From 13-2-20CM-66-19 sp963760225 (GTDB lineage Bacteria; Pseudomonadota; Gammaproteobacteria; Steroidobacterales; Steroidobacteraceae), in NCBI GenBank assembly GCA_963760225.1, contig CAVXCD010000002.1, positions 868,001 through 932,000 of the forward strand: DNA of 64,000 bases, given 5' to 3'. The first letter of the stretch is position 1. The number at the start of each line of letters is the position of its first letter. The translations under genes were made by a program, and so were the position numbers. The notes under the pieces were generated by a model that saw only the letters and a program-made list of their open reading frames with translations, was not told the DNA's origin and made no database searches. Shown here one piece after another: positions 17,962 to 25,980 of the stretch.

Positions 17962-18390
17962 GACAACGCGCCCACTCCTGGTCCCCCGGAAGTGTTGAGC
18001 GAGGGGTGACCAGAAGCTGACAGTGACCAGCCAGGTGCCCGATAGACCTAGGGCGCTGCTTACGAACCCCTCATAGGCAGAGTAGACAGTCAAACCAAAG
18101 AACGGTCGCACGGCGAGAGACCCCACCAACGCAATTGCCAAGCACCAGCGCGAGACAGGCCAGAAGTTGATCATTCCCACCAAACCGATGAGAAATAGCG
18201 CTAACACCGCAAGGGGGTATACAAATAGCACCCAGTACGGGGCCGTCGCTTCAAAGTACCTCCACATGCGAGCGTTGGTAACCCCCTCGCTAAAGTGAGT
18301 CAATCCCAGTACTGGCAACTGCGTCAGTGCAAGAAGCAGGAGAGCAACTGCGCAGATAATGCGAAAGTGGCGAACGGAGACACTGAACAT
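17956..18390 (-). CDS. Cassette-encoded membrane protein (four hydrophobic segments)
   Basis: 144 residues, with hydrophobic segments near 10-30, 52-75, 80-100 and 112-132. No charged catalytic motif and no recognised family. It starts 16 bases after the cassette core and ends inside attC4. Many cassette arrays contain such small membrane proteins of unknown role. Confidence 0.65.
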   Translation of the reverse strand: MFSVSVRHFRIICAVALLLLALTQLPVLGLTHFSEGVTNARMWRYFEATAPYWVLFVYPLAVLALFLIGLVGMINFWPVSRWCLAIALVGSLAVRPFFGLTVYSAYEGFVSSALGLSGTWLVTVSFWSPLAQHFRGTRSGRVVP

Positions 18391-18399
18391 CTAGTTGTC

Positions 18400-18521
18400 C
18401 CCTAACGGCGAAGTTGAGGGGCCGCATACTGGCGGCTGATTGGAGCCGCGGGTGCACACTGTCTTTCCGCACCCGCGGCGACACTACCGACGTTCACGGA
18501 CCCCTCCAACGATTGTTAGAA
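18400..18521 (-). repeat. attC site 5
   Basis: 122 bp with outer cores CCCTAAC and GTTAGAA. The central GATTGGAGCCGCGGGTGCAC...GCACCCGCGGC stem is nearly identical to site 3, indicating the two cassettes' attC sites share a recent origin. Confidence 0.92.
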
Positions 18522-18537
18522 GCCGCACGCGGTCGCA

Positions 18538-18879
18538 TTAAAGGCATATCGCGCGGGCCTCACCGGTGATCGAAGAGATCTTCTGACTCTCCGCCACCCA
18601 TTCGATTGTCCATGTGTCCCTGCAAGGAAATCCAGGGATTTCGTACGTCGCGGTAGAGCGATGCGGATCACCGGAGATGGTAAATCTCTCAGCGCGTAGT
18701 TCATCGAGGAGAGCTTGAACCGATGATCCAGCCGGAAAGCGCTCGCGCAATCTCGTAGTGAACTCGGGTGTAGGACCAAAGGGAATCGCGAGTCCCTGTG
18801 CGATGGGCGGCACAGAGTTTGTGCATGCGTACGCAAAGACGCCAAGCAGGGCGGAAAGGGTGTACAAACGAACGGGCAT
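18538..18879 (-). CDS. Cassette-encoded putative lipoprotein
   Basis: 113 residues. The N-terminus MPVRLYTLSALLGVFAYACT has a short hydrophobic core and a Cys at position 19 in a lipobox-like A-Y-A-C context. The mature part has a FTTRLRERFPAGSSVQALLDEL helix and β-strands ending WVAESQKISSITGEARAICL. I placed the start at 18879 because the frame upstream runs into attC6. Family unknown. Confidence 0.6.
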   Translation of the reverse strand: MPVRLYTLSALLGVFAYACTNSVPPIAQGLAIPFGPTPEFTTRLRERFPAGSSVQALLDELRAERFTISGDPHRSTATYEIPGFPCRDTWTIEWVAESQKISSITGEARAICL

Positions 18880-18887
18880 CGTGCGGC

Positions 18888-19013
18888 TTCTAACGATGAG
18901 CTTGAGCGGCCGCGCGCAGGCGCGTCCAGCGCGACGCGAGCGCAACATAGCGAAGCGCGCTCGCGGCGCGCCACCACCCAGGCCTCACGGTCCGCTCCAA
19001 GCGAGGGTTAGCC
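18888..19013 (-). repeat. attC site 6
   Basis: 126 bp. Outer cores TTCTAAC and GTTAGCC; L boxes CTTGAGCGGCC and GGTCCGCTCCAAG pair. Its sequence differs from sites 2-5, so its cassette probably came from a different source. TTCTAAC pairs with GTTAGAA of site 5, as expected for one cassette. Confidence 0.88.
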
Positions 19014-19027
19014 GCATATCGGACCTC

Positions 19028-19417
19028 CTAGTGAGTCTCGCGCAGTAACGACATTCCGTACAGGAACAAAGTAGCGCCCGCTACGCACCCCAAAGCTTTG
19101 AGCAGAACGTTTTGCGGTGTCTCCAGCAGCACTAACGGCACTATGACGACACCGCTAAGGCACGACAGCCCACCGAGTAAGAACTGCGGTGCCAGTGATA
19201 TCCGCTTGGCGCTGGGACTAACGGGCGTACGCCTCAAGGCTCGACCAAAATCAATTGCAACCAAAAGCGTGACTGGGCCAGCTACGATTATCGAAGTCAC
19301 TGCGGCCACCGCGCCGAGGCCGTCGCTGCTGTGGAATCGCCACAAGAGCAGCAACGAAATTAGCGTCAGCGCACATACGCTGAGCTTCACCAGCGGAACG
19401 AAGAGGGCGCGGTTCAT
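19028..19417 (-). CDS. Cassette-encoded membrane protein
   Basis: 129 residues with four hydrophobic segments (about 8-25, 33-55, 77-99 and 103-122) and a basic loop RALRRTPVSPSAKR. It is the first cassette gene of the array in reading direction. No recognised family. Confidence 0.62.
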   Translation of the reverse strand: MNRALFVPLVKLSVCALTLISLLLLWRFHSSDGLGAVAAVTSIIVAGPVTLLVAIDFGRALRRTPVSPSAKRISLAPQFLLGGLSCLSGVVIVPLVLLETPQNVLLKALGCVAGATLFLYGMSLLRETH

Positions 19418-19421
19418 TTGC

Positions 19422-19428
19422 GGCTAAC
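19422..19428 (-). repeat. Upstream core recombination site of the cassette array
   Basis: GGCTAAC pairs with GTTAGCC at the end of attC6, marking the 5' end of the first cassette. No complete attC follows it at normal distance, so this may be the remains of an attI or of a truncated attC. No integron integrase gene lies within the following 6 kb. Confidence 0.55.
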
Positions 19429-19725
19429 TGTATTTATACGACGAAAGTGTCGCCTAATATCCATTCTGTCGCATAACGTCCCGCGCTCCCACCCCGGTTC
19501 TGGGCAGCGCAGGCAGTGGCGTCCCAATAATGTGATGGGGCGCAAAACTACGGCTCGAGCCACGCGCCTTATCCAGTCCCGAACACCCGCCGGTACTGCC
19601 CTCTGCCGCTTCGACCGGCTGTCACCACGGGAGCAGACTCGGCGACGCCACGGTTAGTACGCCGGACCGCATCGAACGGTAGCCGACATGCTGGCGTGAC
19701 GCCGTTCACTGATCCCGAGAGCATC
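19429..19725. other. Gene-free spacer upstream of the 19800 operon
   Basis: No open frame with coding character. It contains isolated core-like words (CATAAC near 19474, GTTAGTA near 19652) that do not form a convincing attC. Confidence 0.5.
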
Positions 19726-19754
19726 TTGACACCTAGTTTAGGTATGACTAAAGT
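19726..19754 (+). promoter_or_regulatory. Promoter with two overlapping palindromic operators
   Basis: TTGACA (19726-19731) and TAAAGT (19749-19754) lie 17 bases apart. The spacer contains ACCTAGTTTAGGT (19731-19743, 5-bp arms around GTT) and TTTAGGTATGACTAAA (19737-19752, 5-bp arms), both built on the word TTTAG/CTAAA. This is the expected form of an autoregulated toxin-antitoxin or phage-type promoter, presumably bound by the HTH protein encoded at 20273. Confidence 0.65.
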
Positions 19755-19799
19755 ACGGTCCCCGCGAACGCGGGCTCATCAGGAACCGCGCTCGCCCCG

Positions 19800-20273
19800 A
19801 TGCCGGAAACAGCCTATGAAACCGTTCCCATTGAGGGGCTGCGGGTCTCTATCCGGAGAGGCATCGTGTTCATTAAGCAGGCCGGCAATGCTGAGCTTAA
19901 CGCATCGAGTGTCTACACCGACCTAAGCGACAAGAGACTCCACGAGGTACGATCACGATTCGACTACTGGATTGACGGCAACTCGCAGAACAGCTGGTTC
20001 CACGGATGGCCAGGCCATCCGGACTACAACGGGTGCTTCGTATTCAAATGGAAGGAGCAGCGGCAGTGCCAACGATTCTACGGTTTTCTGCACCATGCCT
20101 TGCCGATGAGCAATCCCCGCTTCGAGCTCTGCGTCCTGTGCTCGCATGCCCAGAAGACAGAGTGGGAGACTGACCCGGCTGACCTGAACGGCACGCTGGT
20201 GCTATCGAAGGACCCAGGCGTGATAAGCGCTATTCGCATCCGCTACCCTGACTCAGATCCGAAAGGCAAGTAA
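19800..20273 (+). CDS. Hypothetical protein, possible toxin of a toxin-first TA-like pair
   Basis: 157 residues, with no signal peptide or membrane segment. The middle (PDYNGCFVFKWKEQRQCQRFYGFLHH) and FELCVLCSHAQKTEWETDPAD recall RelE/HigB-type proteins, which keep strands like these before a late Lys-Glu/Thr segment, but the protein is longer than the roughly 100 residues of that family. The stop overlaps the next start (ATGA at 20273). Gene order, overlap with an HTH gene, and the palindromic promoter favour a TA-like role; the sequence match alone is weak. Confidence 0.5.
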   Translation: MPETAYETVPIEGLRVSIRRGIVFIKQAGNAELNASSVYTDLSDKRLHEVRSRFDYWIDGNSQNSWFHGWPGHPDYNGCFVFKWKEQRQCQRFYGFLHHALPMSNPRFELCVLCSHAQKTEWETDPADLNGTLVLSKDPGVISAIRIRYPDSDPKGK

Positions 20274-20887
20274 TGACCACCGCTACAAAGCACTGGACGT
20301 CTGACGACATCGAAAGCTTTGCGTATCGCGTCGCCTTCGATTTCGTCGCGTACGTCACCACTCTGCTGGAGAGCGGTAACTTCAGTCAGCAACAGTTGGC
20401 TGAGCGCTTGGGCGTGTCTGAGGGGCGCGTTTCACAGATTCTGAATTCGCCTGGCAATCTGACACTTAAGCAGATCGTCAGGCTTGCGCGTGCGCTCGGT
20501 CGCAAGGTTGCCGTCGTTCCGTACGACGATGGTGATGCAGACAATTTCAAGGGGCCGATTAGCTCTGCGGTGTTCACCGCGTGCTGGGAGTTTGCGAACA
20601 AACCTGCGGACCTATTTGAGGTGCCTTCTCAAGTGTCCGCGACGTCCGCGGCTGCGATCGTAGCGGAGCAGATTCATCTCGAAATGAGCGCTGTTGCTGC
20701 TGTTGGATTGAGTAAGATGGGCGTGCTTCTCAAGACAGCCTTTCCAGGTCGGACCATCGGTAGCTCAAATTCAAGCGTTTTGCTTGTGGAACAGCCCGTT
20801 GCGGCCGTTCAGACTAAGCTGCAGACCACGTTCGCTACAGGGACTGGCAATCGAAGCGATCGCGCGGAGGTGACGTCCTATGCCTAA
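20273..20887 (+). CDS. XRE-family HTH transcriptional regulator
   Basis: 204 residues. A helix-turn-helix of the Cro/XRE type lies at about residues 33-83 (FSQQQLAERLGVSEGRVSQILN, then NLTLKQIVRLARALG). The C-terminal 110 residues are without recognised domain and may bind the upstream partner. It is translationally coupled to the genes on both sides. Presumed antitoxin or autorepressor acting at 19726-19754. Confidence 0.78.
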   Translation: MTTATKHWTSDDIESFAYRVAFDFVAYVTTLLESGNFSQQQLAERLGVSEGRVSQILNSPGNLTLKQIVRLARALGRKVAVVPYDDGDADNFKGPISSAVFTACWEFANKPADLFEVPSQVSATSAAAIVAEQIHLEMSAVAAVGLSKMGVLLKTAFPGRTIGSSNSSVLLVEQPVAAVQTKLQTTFATGTGNRSDRAEVTSYA

Positions 20888-21406
20888 TCTGATCTGGGCA
20901 GTCTTTGTGAGCGCGCGGTCGTAGATAGCTCTACTAACAACGTCTCGCTTCTGAACGTCATCGAGGAACTCCATCCTGCAGGCCCGACTCCGGAACAAAT
21001 CAAGGAAGCCGCAGGCCGCGTTATCGGTGCAGCATTTCCTTGTGTGCTCGTGAGCAACTGGGAGCGAAGCGATCTTGACAGGCCTGAGATCACAACTGTG
21101 CGACTTCGGCTTGTCGACCCGCGTGGCAAGACAGTCATTGAAGTCAGGCAGGCGCTTGACCTGAAAAAAAATGCGCGGGCAAGACTAATGGCGAATCTGC
21201 CGGGCATGCCGGTGGGACTGGAAGGCAGATACCTCTGGCGATTTCATGTCGCGAGGGGTCCAGCGTGGAAGGACGCAGGAAGCCTGCCTATATACCTCAA
21301 GTACGTCGAGTCCGAGCGAGACATAAGCCGCCTGCAGCGTGAAGCGCGTGAGAAGGCGGCCACCGCTGCCAAACCCGTGAACGTGCGGAACACCGCAAAG
21401 CGGTGA
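20880..21406 (+). pseudogene. Third gene of the HTH operon, with one frameshift
   Basis: An ATG at 20880 overlaps the HTH stop and opens MPNLIW, then stops after 14 codons. In the +2 frame the sequence continues GSLCERAVVDSSTNNVSLLN through to VRNTAKR at 21406. Restoring one G in the GGG run at about 20896 joins both into a protein of about 175 residues. It is a soluble α/β-looking protein with a RLRLVDPRGKTV strand pair and a basic tail. I recognise the N-terminal style from conserved proteins of unknown function but cannot name a role. Confidence 0.6.
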
Positions 21407-21927
21407 GATGTTGAGGGTGCACGCGACAAGTACGCCGCCGCCACTCATTACGCGCCCTCCGACTTCCGCCCGGCAGCTTGCCCGTCTTAGGGGCTCATGG
21501 GCTAACTTTGTGTCGGACGATCTTTGGCCAATTAAGCCGCCCGACGCAGTGTCCTCCTCCTGCGGATATTCGAGAATCCTGCCCCCAATTTGAACCTGCG
21601 GGCCCGATCAGTACCTGAGAAACCGCAGGAATGGAGCAGCGATTTCGCCTGCTTGATCCGTGTCGCTAGTGACGTGCACTTAATTGCAATCGTGGGAATC
21701 TCATGTCCGCCAGCGATGTCATCGTGGCGTCACACCCGCACAAGGCTGCTTCGCTTGCGGCGTAGCAATTCCAGCCTGCACGTATGTCATCTTTTCTCGT
21801 GACAATTTGCACTTTATTTTGCGTTGTCACCCCGGTTGTCATGATGATTTTCGCCCCATTGGAGGGCCGTGCTGTTTGTGCACCCGATTTCAGGAGACCA
21901 GTTTAAGAAGGGGCGTGGTTCGACCTT
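21407..21927. other. Gene-free stretch
   Basis: About 520 bases between the HTH operon and the converging small gene. Several short open frames exist, none with a ribosome site or coding-like composition. No repeats or attC sites seen. Confidence 0.5.
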
Positions 21928-22158
21928 TTATTCGACCGCACGGCGACCAGCTCTAAGTGGCTCGCCCACCACCGCGAGAGTGAAATGGACTGGCTCTCCA
22001 TAAGAGTCGTCGTCCTGACCGACGTGTAGCAGCACCCAGTAATGCTGTTGCAAATAGTGGTTCACGCAGTCCGCAAACTCAAAGAAGTCAGCCTCGCAGA
22101 CTATGCAGCGTGGCGATGCAGCGGTGCTAACTATCGCCACGCGCTTGACGATTTCCAT
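21928..22158 (-). CDS. Small protein with a C2H2 zinc-finger-like motif
   Basis: 76 residues from ATG 22158 (MEIVKRVAIV), chosen because AAGAGG lies just upstream; the frame is open to 22212. Residues about 18-39 read CIVCEADFFEFADCVNHYLQ then QH, giving C-x2-C-x12-H-x4-H with an aromatic residue at the expected place after the second Cys. This is the spacing of a classic C2H2 finger. Function unknown; DNA binding or protein contact in island control is possible. Confidence 0.55.
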   Translation of the reverse strand: MEIVKRVAIVSTAASPRCIVCEADFFEFADCVNHYLQQHYWVLLHVGQDDDSYGEPVHFTLAVVGEPLRAGRRAVE

Positions 22159-22227
22159 TGAAAATATCCTCTTAAGGTATGCTTGGCTCGATTGGCGACT
22201 TATAGTCGCCATCCGTTTGAGTGCAGG

Positions 22228-23385
22228 TTAGCTCACTGGACCCGACTGCCCCGTCTCGCTAGGTGCCTCGCTGTTCGCGAGTGCTGAAGACTGCTGCTGT
22301 CTTCTCCACTCCCAAAGCTCGTCCGCGTTGGCCCATATGAAACTCGGCGTCGGGTACGTCGAAGTTCCCTCGAACAGAGAATGGACACGCGACGCCACGA
22401 CGATATCGCGCCAGTGCGCGAACACCCAAGCCACCAAATCGAATGCGTCGAGCGGCCCCAAACCCTTCGTGGGGTGGAACAGTAACGTCAAGCGCCCGTA
22501 CTGACGGTTGGGGAGACTCTGCTGGCCTTGGTATTTTGTCTTCGGAAAACATCGATGCTTAAGCGCCCACCAGAAGCCGACGATTGTCTTCGGCGTCGGG
22601 TCATTGCGTTGATATAACTTCAGGATGTCAACAATCGCGAGTCGTATCTTCTCGGGAGTTGAGTCATAGCCGAGGATGGGGCCCGCATAGGGCGCATCAT
22701 CTAACGGTGTCCTGACGCCCTGTCGTCGCAGGGACTGGTACATTTTCAGAAGGTAAGCCGGTGTCGGCTCATTGCTCGTGGAGCAAGCGGCGGGGTTACT
22801 GGTTAGCTCTTTCTTCTTTCCGGATTTCTGTAAGTTAATGGGCAAAGCCTCTGTCCCAGTGACCGAAGGTTCACTGCCACTAGAGTCTTCGATCAGATCT
22901 TCTTCCAGATTGTCGGCTTCAACGTGGCTACTTAGAGCTGGATTACTTACCTTGCTCGTCGAGCATACTGAGTTGTCTGCAGAGCATTGGGCCGGTTGCC
23001 CTGCGGGCAGTTCGTCGGTTGCTTTCTGGGCAACGGACGGTGGAGTGAAATTTGATGCAGAACCGACTTTGAGCACATAGCTATTGCGGATAAATCGACC
23101 AGCGTGCGGCGGTCGTTTGTGAACTTCGATCAGGCCGCGTTCTTTCAACTTCTTCAAGATTCGGCACACATGCGCAGAGCTTCGCAATCCAGTGTCCCGA
23201 CACAATTTCTCAATCGACGGAAAGCATGAGAGATTCGGATCAACGCGACTGGCGAGACCGAACATGACGGCTTTCTCGACCAGCGGCAGTTGTAACCCCC
23301 GGACCCAAGTGATCGACTTGAATAGAGCAGAGCCTTTCTTGGATTGGAGCGAGAAGTCTTTCTCAACCTTAGAAGGGATTTTCAT
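22228..23385 (-). CDS. Winged-helix protein resembling plasmid/ICE replication initiators
   Basis: 385 residues. The start at 23385 is supported by GGGAGGG 8 bases upstream. The N-terminal domain (about 25-115) is a winged helix (LVEKAVMFGLASRVDPNLSC, SIEKLCRDTGLRSSAHVCRI, ILKKLKERGLIEVHKRP) as found in RepA/helix-turn-helix_36-type proteins that start replication or regulate mobile elements. A disordered acidic Ser-rich linker (about 125-215) leads to a C-terminal helical region with WALKHRCFPKTKY and WVFAHWRDIVV. Next to the AlpA-like gene and the integrase, it likely belongs to the island core module. Confidence 0.6.
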   Translation of the reverse strand: MKIPSKVEKDFSLQSKKGSALFKSITWVRGLQLPLVEKAVMFGLASRVDPNLSCFPSIEKLCRDTGLRSSAHVCRILKKLKERGLIEVHKRPPHAGRFIRNSYVLKVGSASNFTPPSVAQKATDELPAGQPAQCSADNSVCSTSKVSNPALSSHVEADNLEEDLIEDSSGSEPSVTGTEALPINLQKSGKKKELTSNPAACSTSNEPTPAYLLKMYQSLRRQGVRTPLDDAPYAGPILGYDSTPEKIRLAIVDILKLYQRNDPTPKTIVGFWWALKHRCFPKTKYQGQQSLPNRQYGRLTLLFHPTKGLGPLDAFDLVAWVFAHWRDIVVASRVHSLFEGTSTYPTPSFIWANADELWEWRRQQQSSALANSEAPSETGQSGPVS

Positions 23386-23467
23386 GCGCGACCCTCCCGG
23401 TGGCATCCAGCGTGGCGCGATTGCGGAGCCGTGGCGTTATCGGGCTCACACTATTGACGCGGGCATG

Positions 23468-23692
23468 TCACGCCCGTCGGTAGGTGCTCGCCGACCGCTC
23501 AGCAAGCCAGCGGTCGACCTCACTCCTGACATATCGAACGGACCGTCCGATTTTGACGTACGGCGGGGCAGGTCTCCTCCCCTCCAGATTGCCGGTCATC
23601 CTTCGCTGGCGGAGCCACGATTCCGAAACGGCCAAGTACACCGCCGCTTCGGAAGTTGTCAGACACTCACCGATCTCGCGGATATTCGCCAT
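23468..23692 (-). CDS. AlpA-like / excisionase-type DNA-binding protein
   Basis: 74 residues from ATG 23692 (MANIREIGECLTTSEAAVYL), with GGGGGG upstream. One MerR-like HTH (LTTSEAAVYLAVSESWLRQR) is followed by the β-hairpin with YVKIGRSVRYVRSEVDRWL, the standard form of phage excisionases and AlpA regulators. It probably controls integrase expression or direction of recombination for this island. Confidence 0.8.
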   Translation of the reverse strand: MANIREIGECLTTSEAAVYLAVSESWLRQRRMTGNLEGRRPAPPYVKIGRSVRYVRSEVDRWLAERSASTYRRA

Positions 23693-23812
23693 GAGCCACC
23701 CCCCGTCGGGTTGATCCATGGGCGCTATCGTGCTGGTCATCGTGAGACAACGCGAAGAAATAACCCGGCGGGGGAAACATGGTTAATTCTTCGAAAATGG
23801 CACCCGAGGGTG

Positions 23813-24481
23813 TTAGTGCGTACCCGACAATTTCAGGGCAAGCTCGATCTGCTTGCCGATTGCCTCAGGCGATCTCTTGATACCGATCAAAGCACAGAGG
23901 TCCCGCAAGAGACAAAAGAAAGTGCCGGAGTACCGCTCATCGTGAGTAGGCTGATACGTAATGCCTCGGTCATCCGGATGAAGTTCTCGATAAAGAGCGT
24001 GTAATTGCAGCACAGCCGATCTTAAGCGCGGCTCGGCAGGCCGCCCCGGCTGGCTATCCGACAGCTGATCTAAGGCGCTGTCTATAGCCTCTCGTAGATC
24101 TTCAACCGACGTTGTGGTCTGGCGGACGACACCGGAGAACTGCATGTTCAATATTCGTTGAAGATTAGAATCTGAGAGGCCCAGCAAGAGCTGGGCTGCG
24201 GAGCTGCGGAGCTGTTTCAGTTTTGGCTTTGAATGACGAACGTCGGCCAGAAATGACTCGAAATCGCTAATCTGCTGCAAGGCTTCAATAGCACCCGCAG
24301 CGTTGATGACAAAATCGAATCCGTCCGGGAAACCCCACTTGACGGCGATCCTATTGATCTTTGCGTCCCGATCGGCCCGAACAGCGGTCTGCTTAATCGC
24401 CGCGGGGCTAGATCTCGGGGGCGTGTTTCTGCGGCCCGTATGCGAGCCTTGCGACGGCGTCCGCTTTGTGTTCCGGGGCAA
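23813..24481 (-). CDS. Hypothetical island protein
   Basis: 222 residues with a basic, Thr/Ser/Arg-rich N-terminus that overlaps the integrase 3' end by 74 bases, followed by a helical protein (about 40-215) with FESFLADVRHSKPKLKQLRS and LRDLCALIGIKRSPEAIGKQI. No family recognised. The true start may be further in, since the first 30 residues lie over the integrase gene. Confidence 0.55.
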   Translation of the reverse strand: MPRNTKRTPSQGSHTGRRNTPPRSSPAAIKQTAVRADRDAKINRIAVKWGFPDGFDFVINAAGAIEALQQISDFESFLADVRHSKPKLKQLRSSAAQLLLGLSDSNLQRILNMQFSGVVRQTTTSVEDLREAIDSALDQLSDSQPGRPAEPRLRSAVLQLHALYRELHPDDRGITYQPTHDERYSGTFFCLLRDLCALIGIKRSPEAIGKQIELALKLSGTH

Positions 24482-25644
24482 GATGGCTGTACCTCAGGGT
24501 CATAGATATCTCGGAATGACCGAGCAGTTCGCGGACGGTATTCAGGGGTACATCGGCCATGACGAGCCGGCTGGCGAAATGATGACGGCAATCGTGGAAC
24601 CGAAAATCCGCAAGCTGTGCGCGCTTAACCAGCGATTTCCAAGCGTGGTTGATATTGGTGAGCCGCCCGCCTCGATTTCCCGGAAACACAGAGCCCCACT
24701 GCGCTGGTTTGCTTCTGCCATGCGTGTAAAGCCCCCAGCGCCTCGCTATTAAGCGGGATATGGCGGGTCCGCCCGCTCTTCGCCCCCGGCCCTGCGACCT
24801 CAAGGATCGCTTTATCGAGGTCCACAGATGACCAGCGCAGATTGAAGATCTCACCTCGACGCATCCCGGTGTTAAGTGCCAAGAGCACTATCGGATGCAG
24901 ATGGTCCGCGAACTCGTCCGGGGCGATTTGAGGAAAGGGCTTGAGACCCCGCTCCTGCCGCCACCCATTGAATCGGGTCCGCCTTTCCCTAAGGTACTGG
25001 TCCCTAGCAATCAGGGATGCCCGCAGGCGAGCCTCTTCGTTCACCGACAAGTACCGTACCGCCGCATTGTCGTCTTGCCCGTAAGGTTTGGTCTTGGCGA
25101 TAGGACTCGCCTCAATCAGGCCCCATTCGACAGCTTTGCTTAGGGCGGCTTTGAGGGCAGCCAGATCCCTGTTTACGGTGCTTTTCGATAGACCAGCCTC
25201 TAGCTGCTTGGCTCGCCAGCGATCCACTCTCAGAGGCGAGATTTCGTGCAAGCGGGTACTACCAAACTCTCCCTCGAAGCAGTGCCGCAGGCGCTTCAGG
25301 ATCGGCTTGCCTGATTTACGGTTTGCCTCAAACCATGGGCCGTATTCGGTCTTCAAGAACGCGGCTAAGGTCGCCGTGGCAGCGGCCTGACGAGCTTTAC
25401 GCGGATCCACCCCGTCAGCAACCTGCCCCAAAATCTTCTTCGCACGCGCACGGGCTTGTTCGAGGGAAAGGACAGCCGTTCGGCCGATGGTCATTCGCTG
25501 CGCGCGACCCCATTCGACAATGAACGATGCGCAACCGGATGGCTGGACGCGCAGGAGAAGCCCTTTGAGACGACCATCCCGAACTTCATAGGGAGCCGAA
25601 CGCCGCTTGGAGGAGGCAATCAGCTTATAAGTGAGTAGCGGCAC
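24408..25644 (-). pseudogene. Tyrosine recombinase/integrase, frameshifted
   Basis: A phage/ICE-type integrase of about 410 residues if joined. The first frame (GTG 25644 to 24625) holds the arm-binding domain, the SAM-like core-binding domain (TLAAFLKTEYGPWFEANRKS) and catalytic Arg in LNTGMRRGEIFNLRW, then goes out of frame at about 24693. The second frame (to 24408) holds HDCRHHFASRLV (HxxR), LGHSEISMTLRYSHL (H and Tyr). Removing one G from GTGGGG restores VGSVFPGNRGGRL. All catalytic residues exist but no single frame contains them. It lies beside attR and reads into the island. Confidence 0.9.
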
Positions 25645-25651
25645 GGTGCCC

Positions 25652-25670
25652 GTAAGTGCTTGGTAAGTGC
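25652..25670 (+). repeat. Tandem direct repeat near attR (possible integrase arm site)
   Basis: GTAAGTGCTTGGTAAGTGC matches the doublet at 12518-12537 with one mismatch and lies just upstream of the integrase start codon, as arm-type sites often do. Confidence 0.5.
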
Positions 25671-25797
25671 ACCCTGTATATATGGCCGTGAATGGCCATG
25701 CACAAGATCGGTCGTGGAGGGCCTATAATCTCCGCAGTTAATTGCAGTCGTGATTCACGAGAATTCTTGGCAGGACACGCTGAGACGCAGCGCAATC

Positions 25798-25847
<50 letters not shown>

Positions 25848-25980
25848 CAAATCCGGTCTATGCCGCTCGAAGGGGCTCGGAGCGCCCTGCCCGCGCGTCT
25901 AGCATGGGCGCTTTGACAAAACCAGCGGCTGCGACCTGGTTTGTGGACGGCATCCGCAGCCTGCGGGTACGCTCGGCTGC

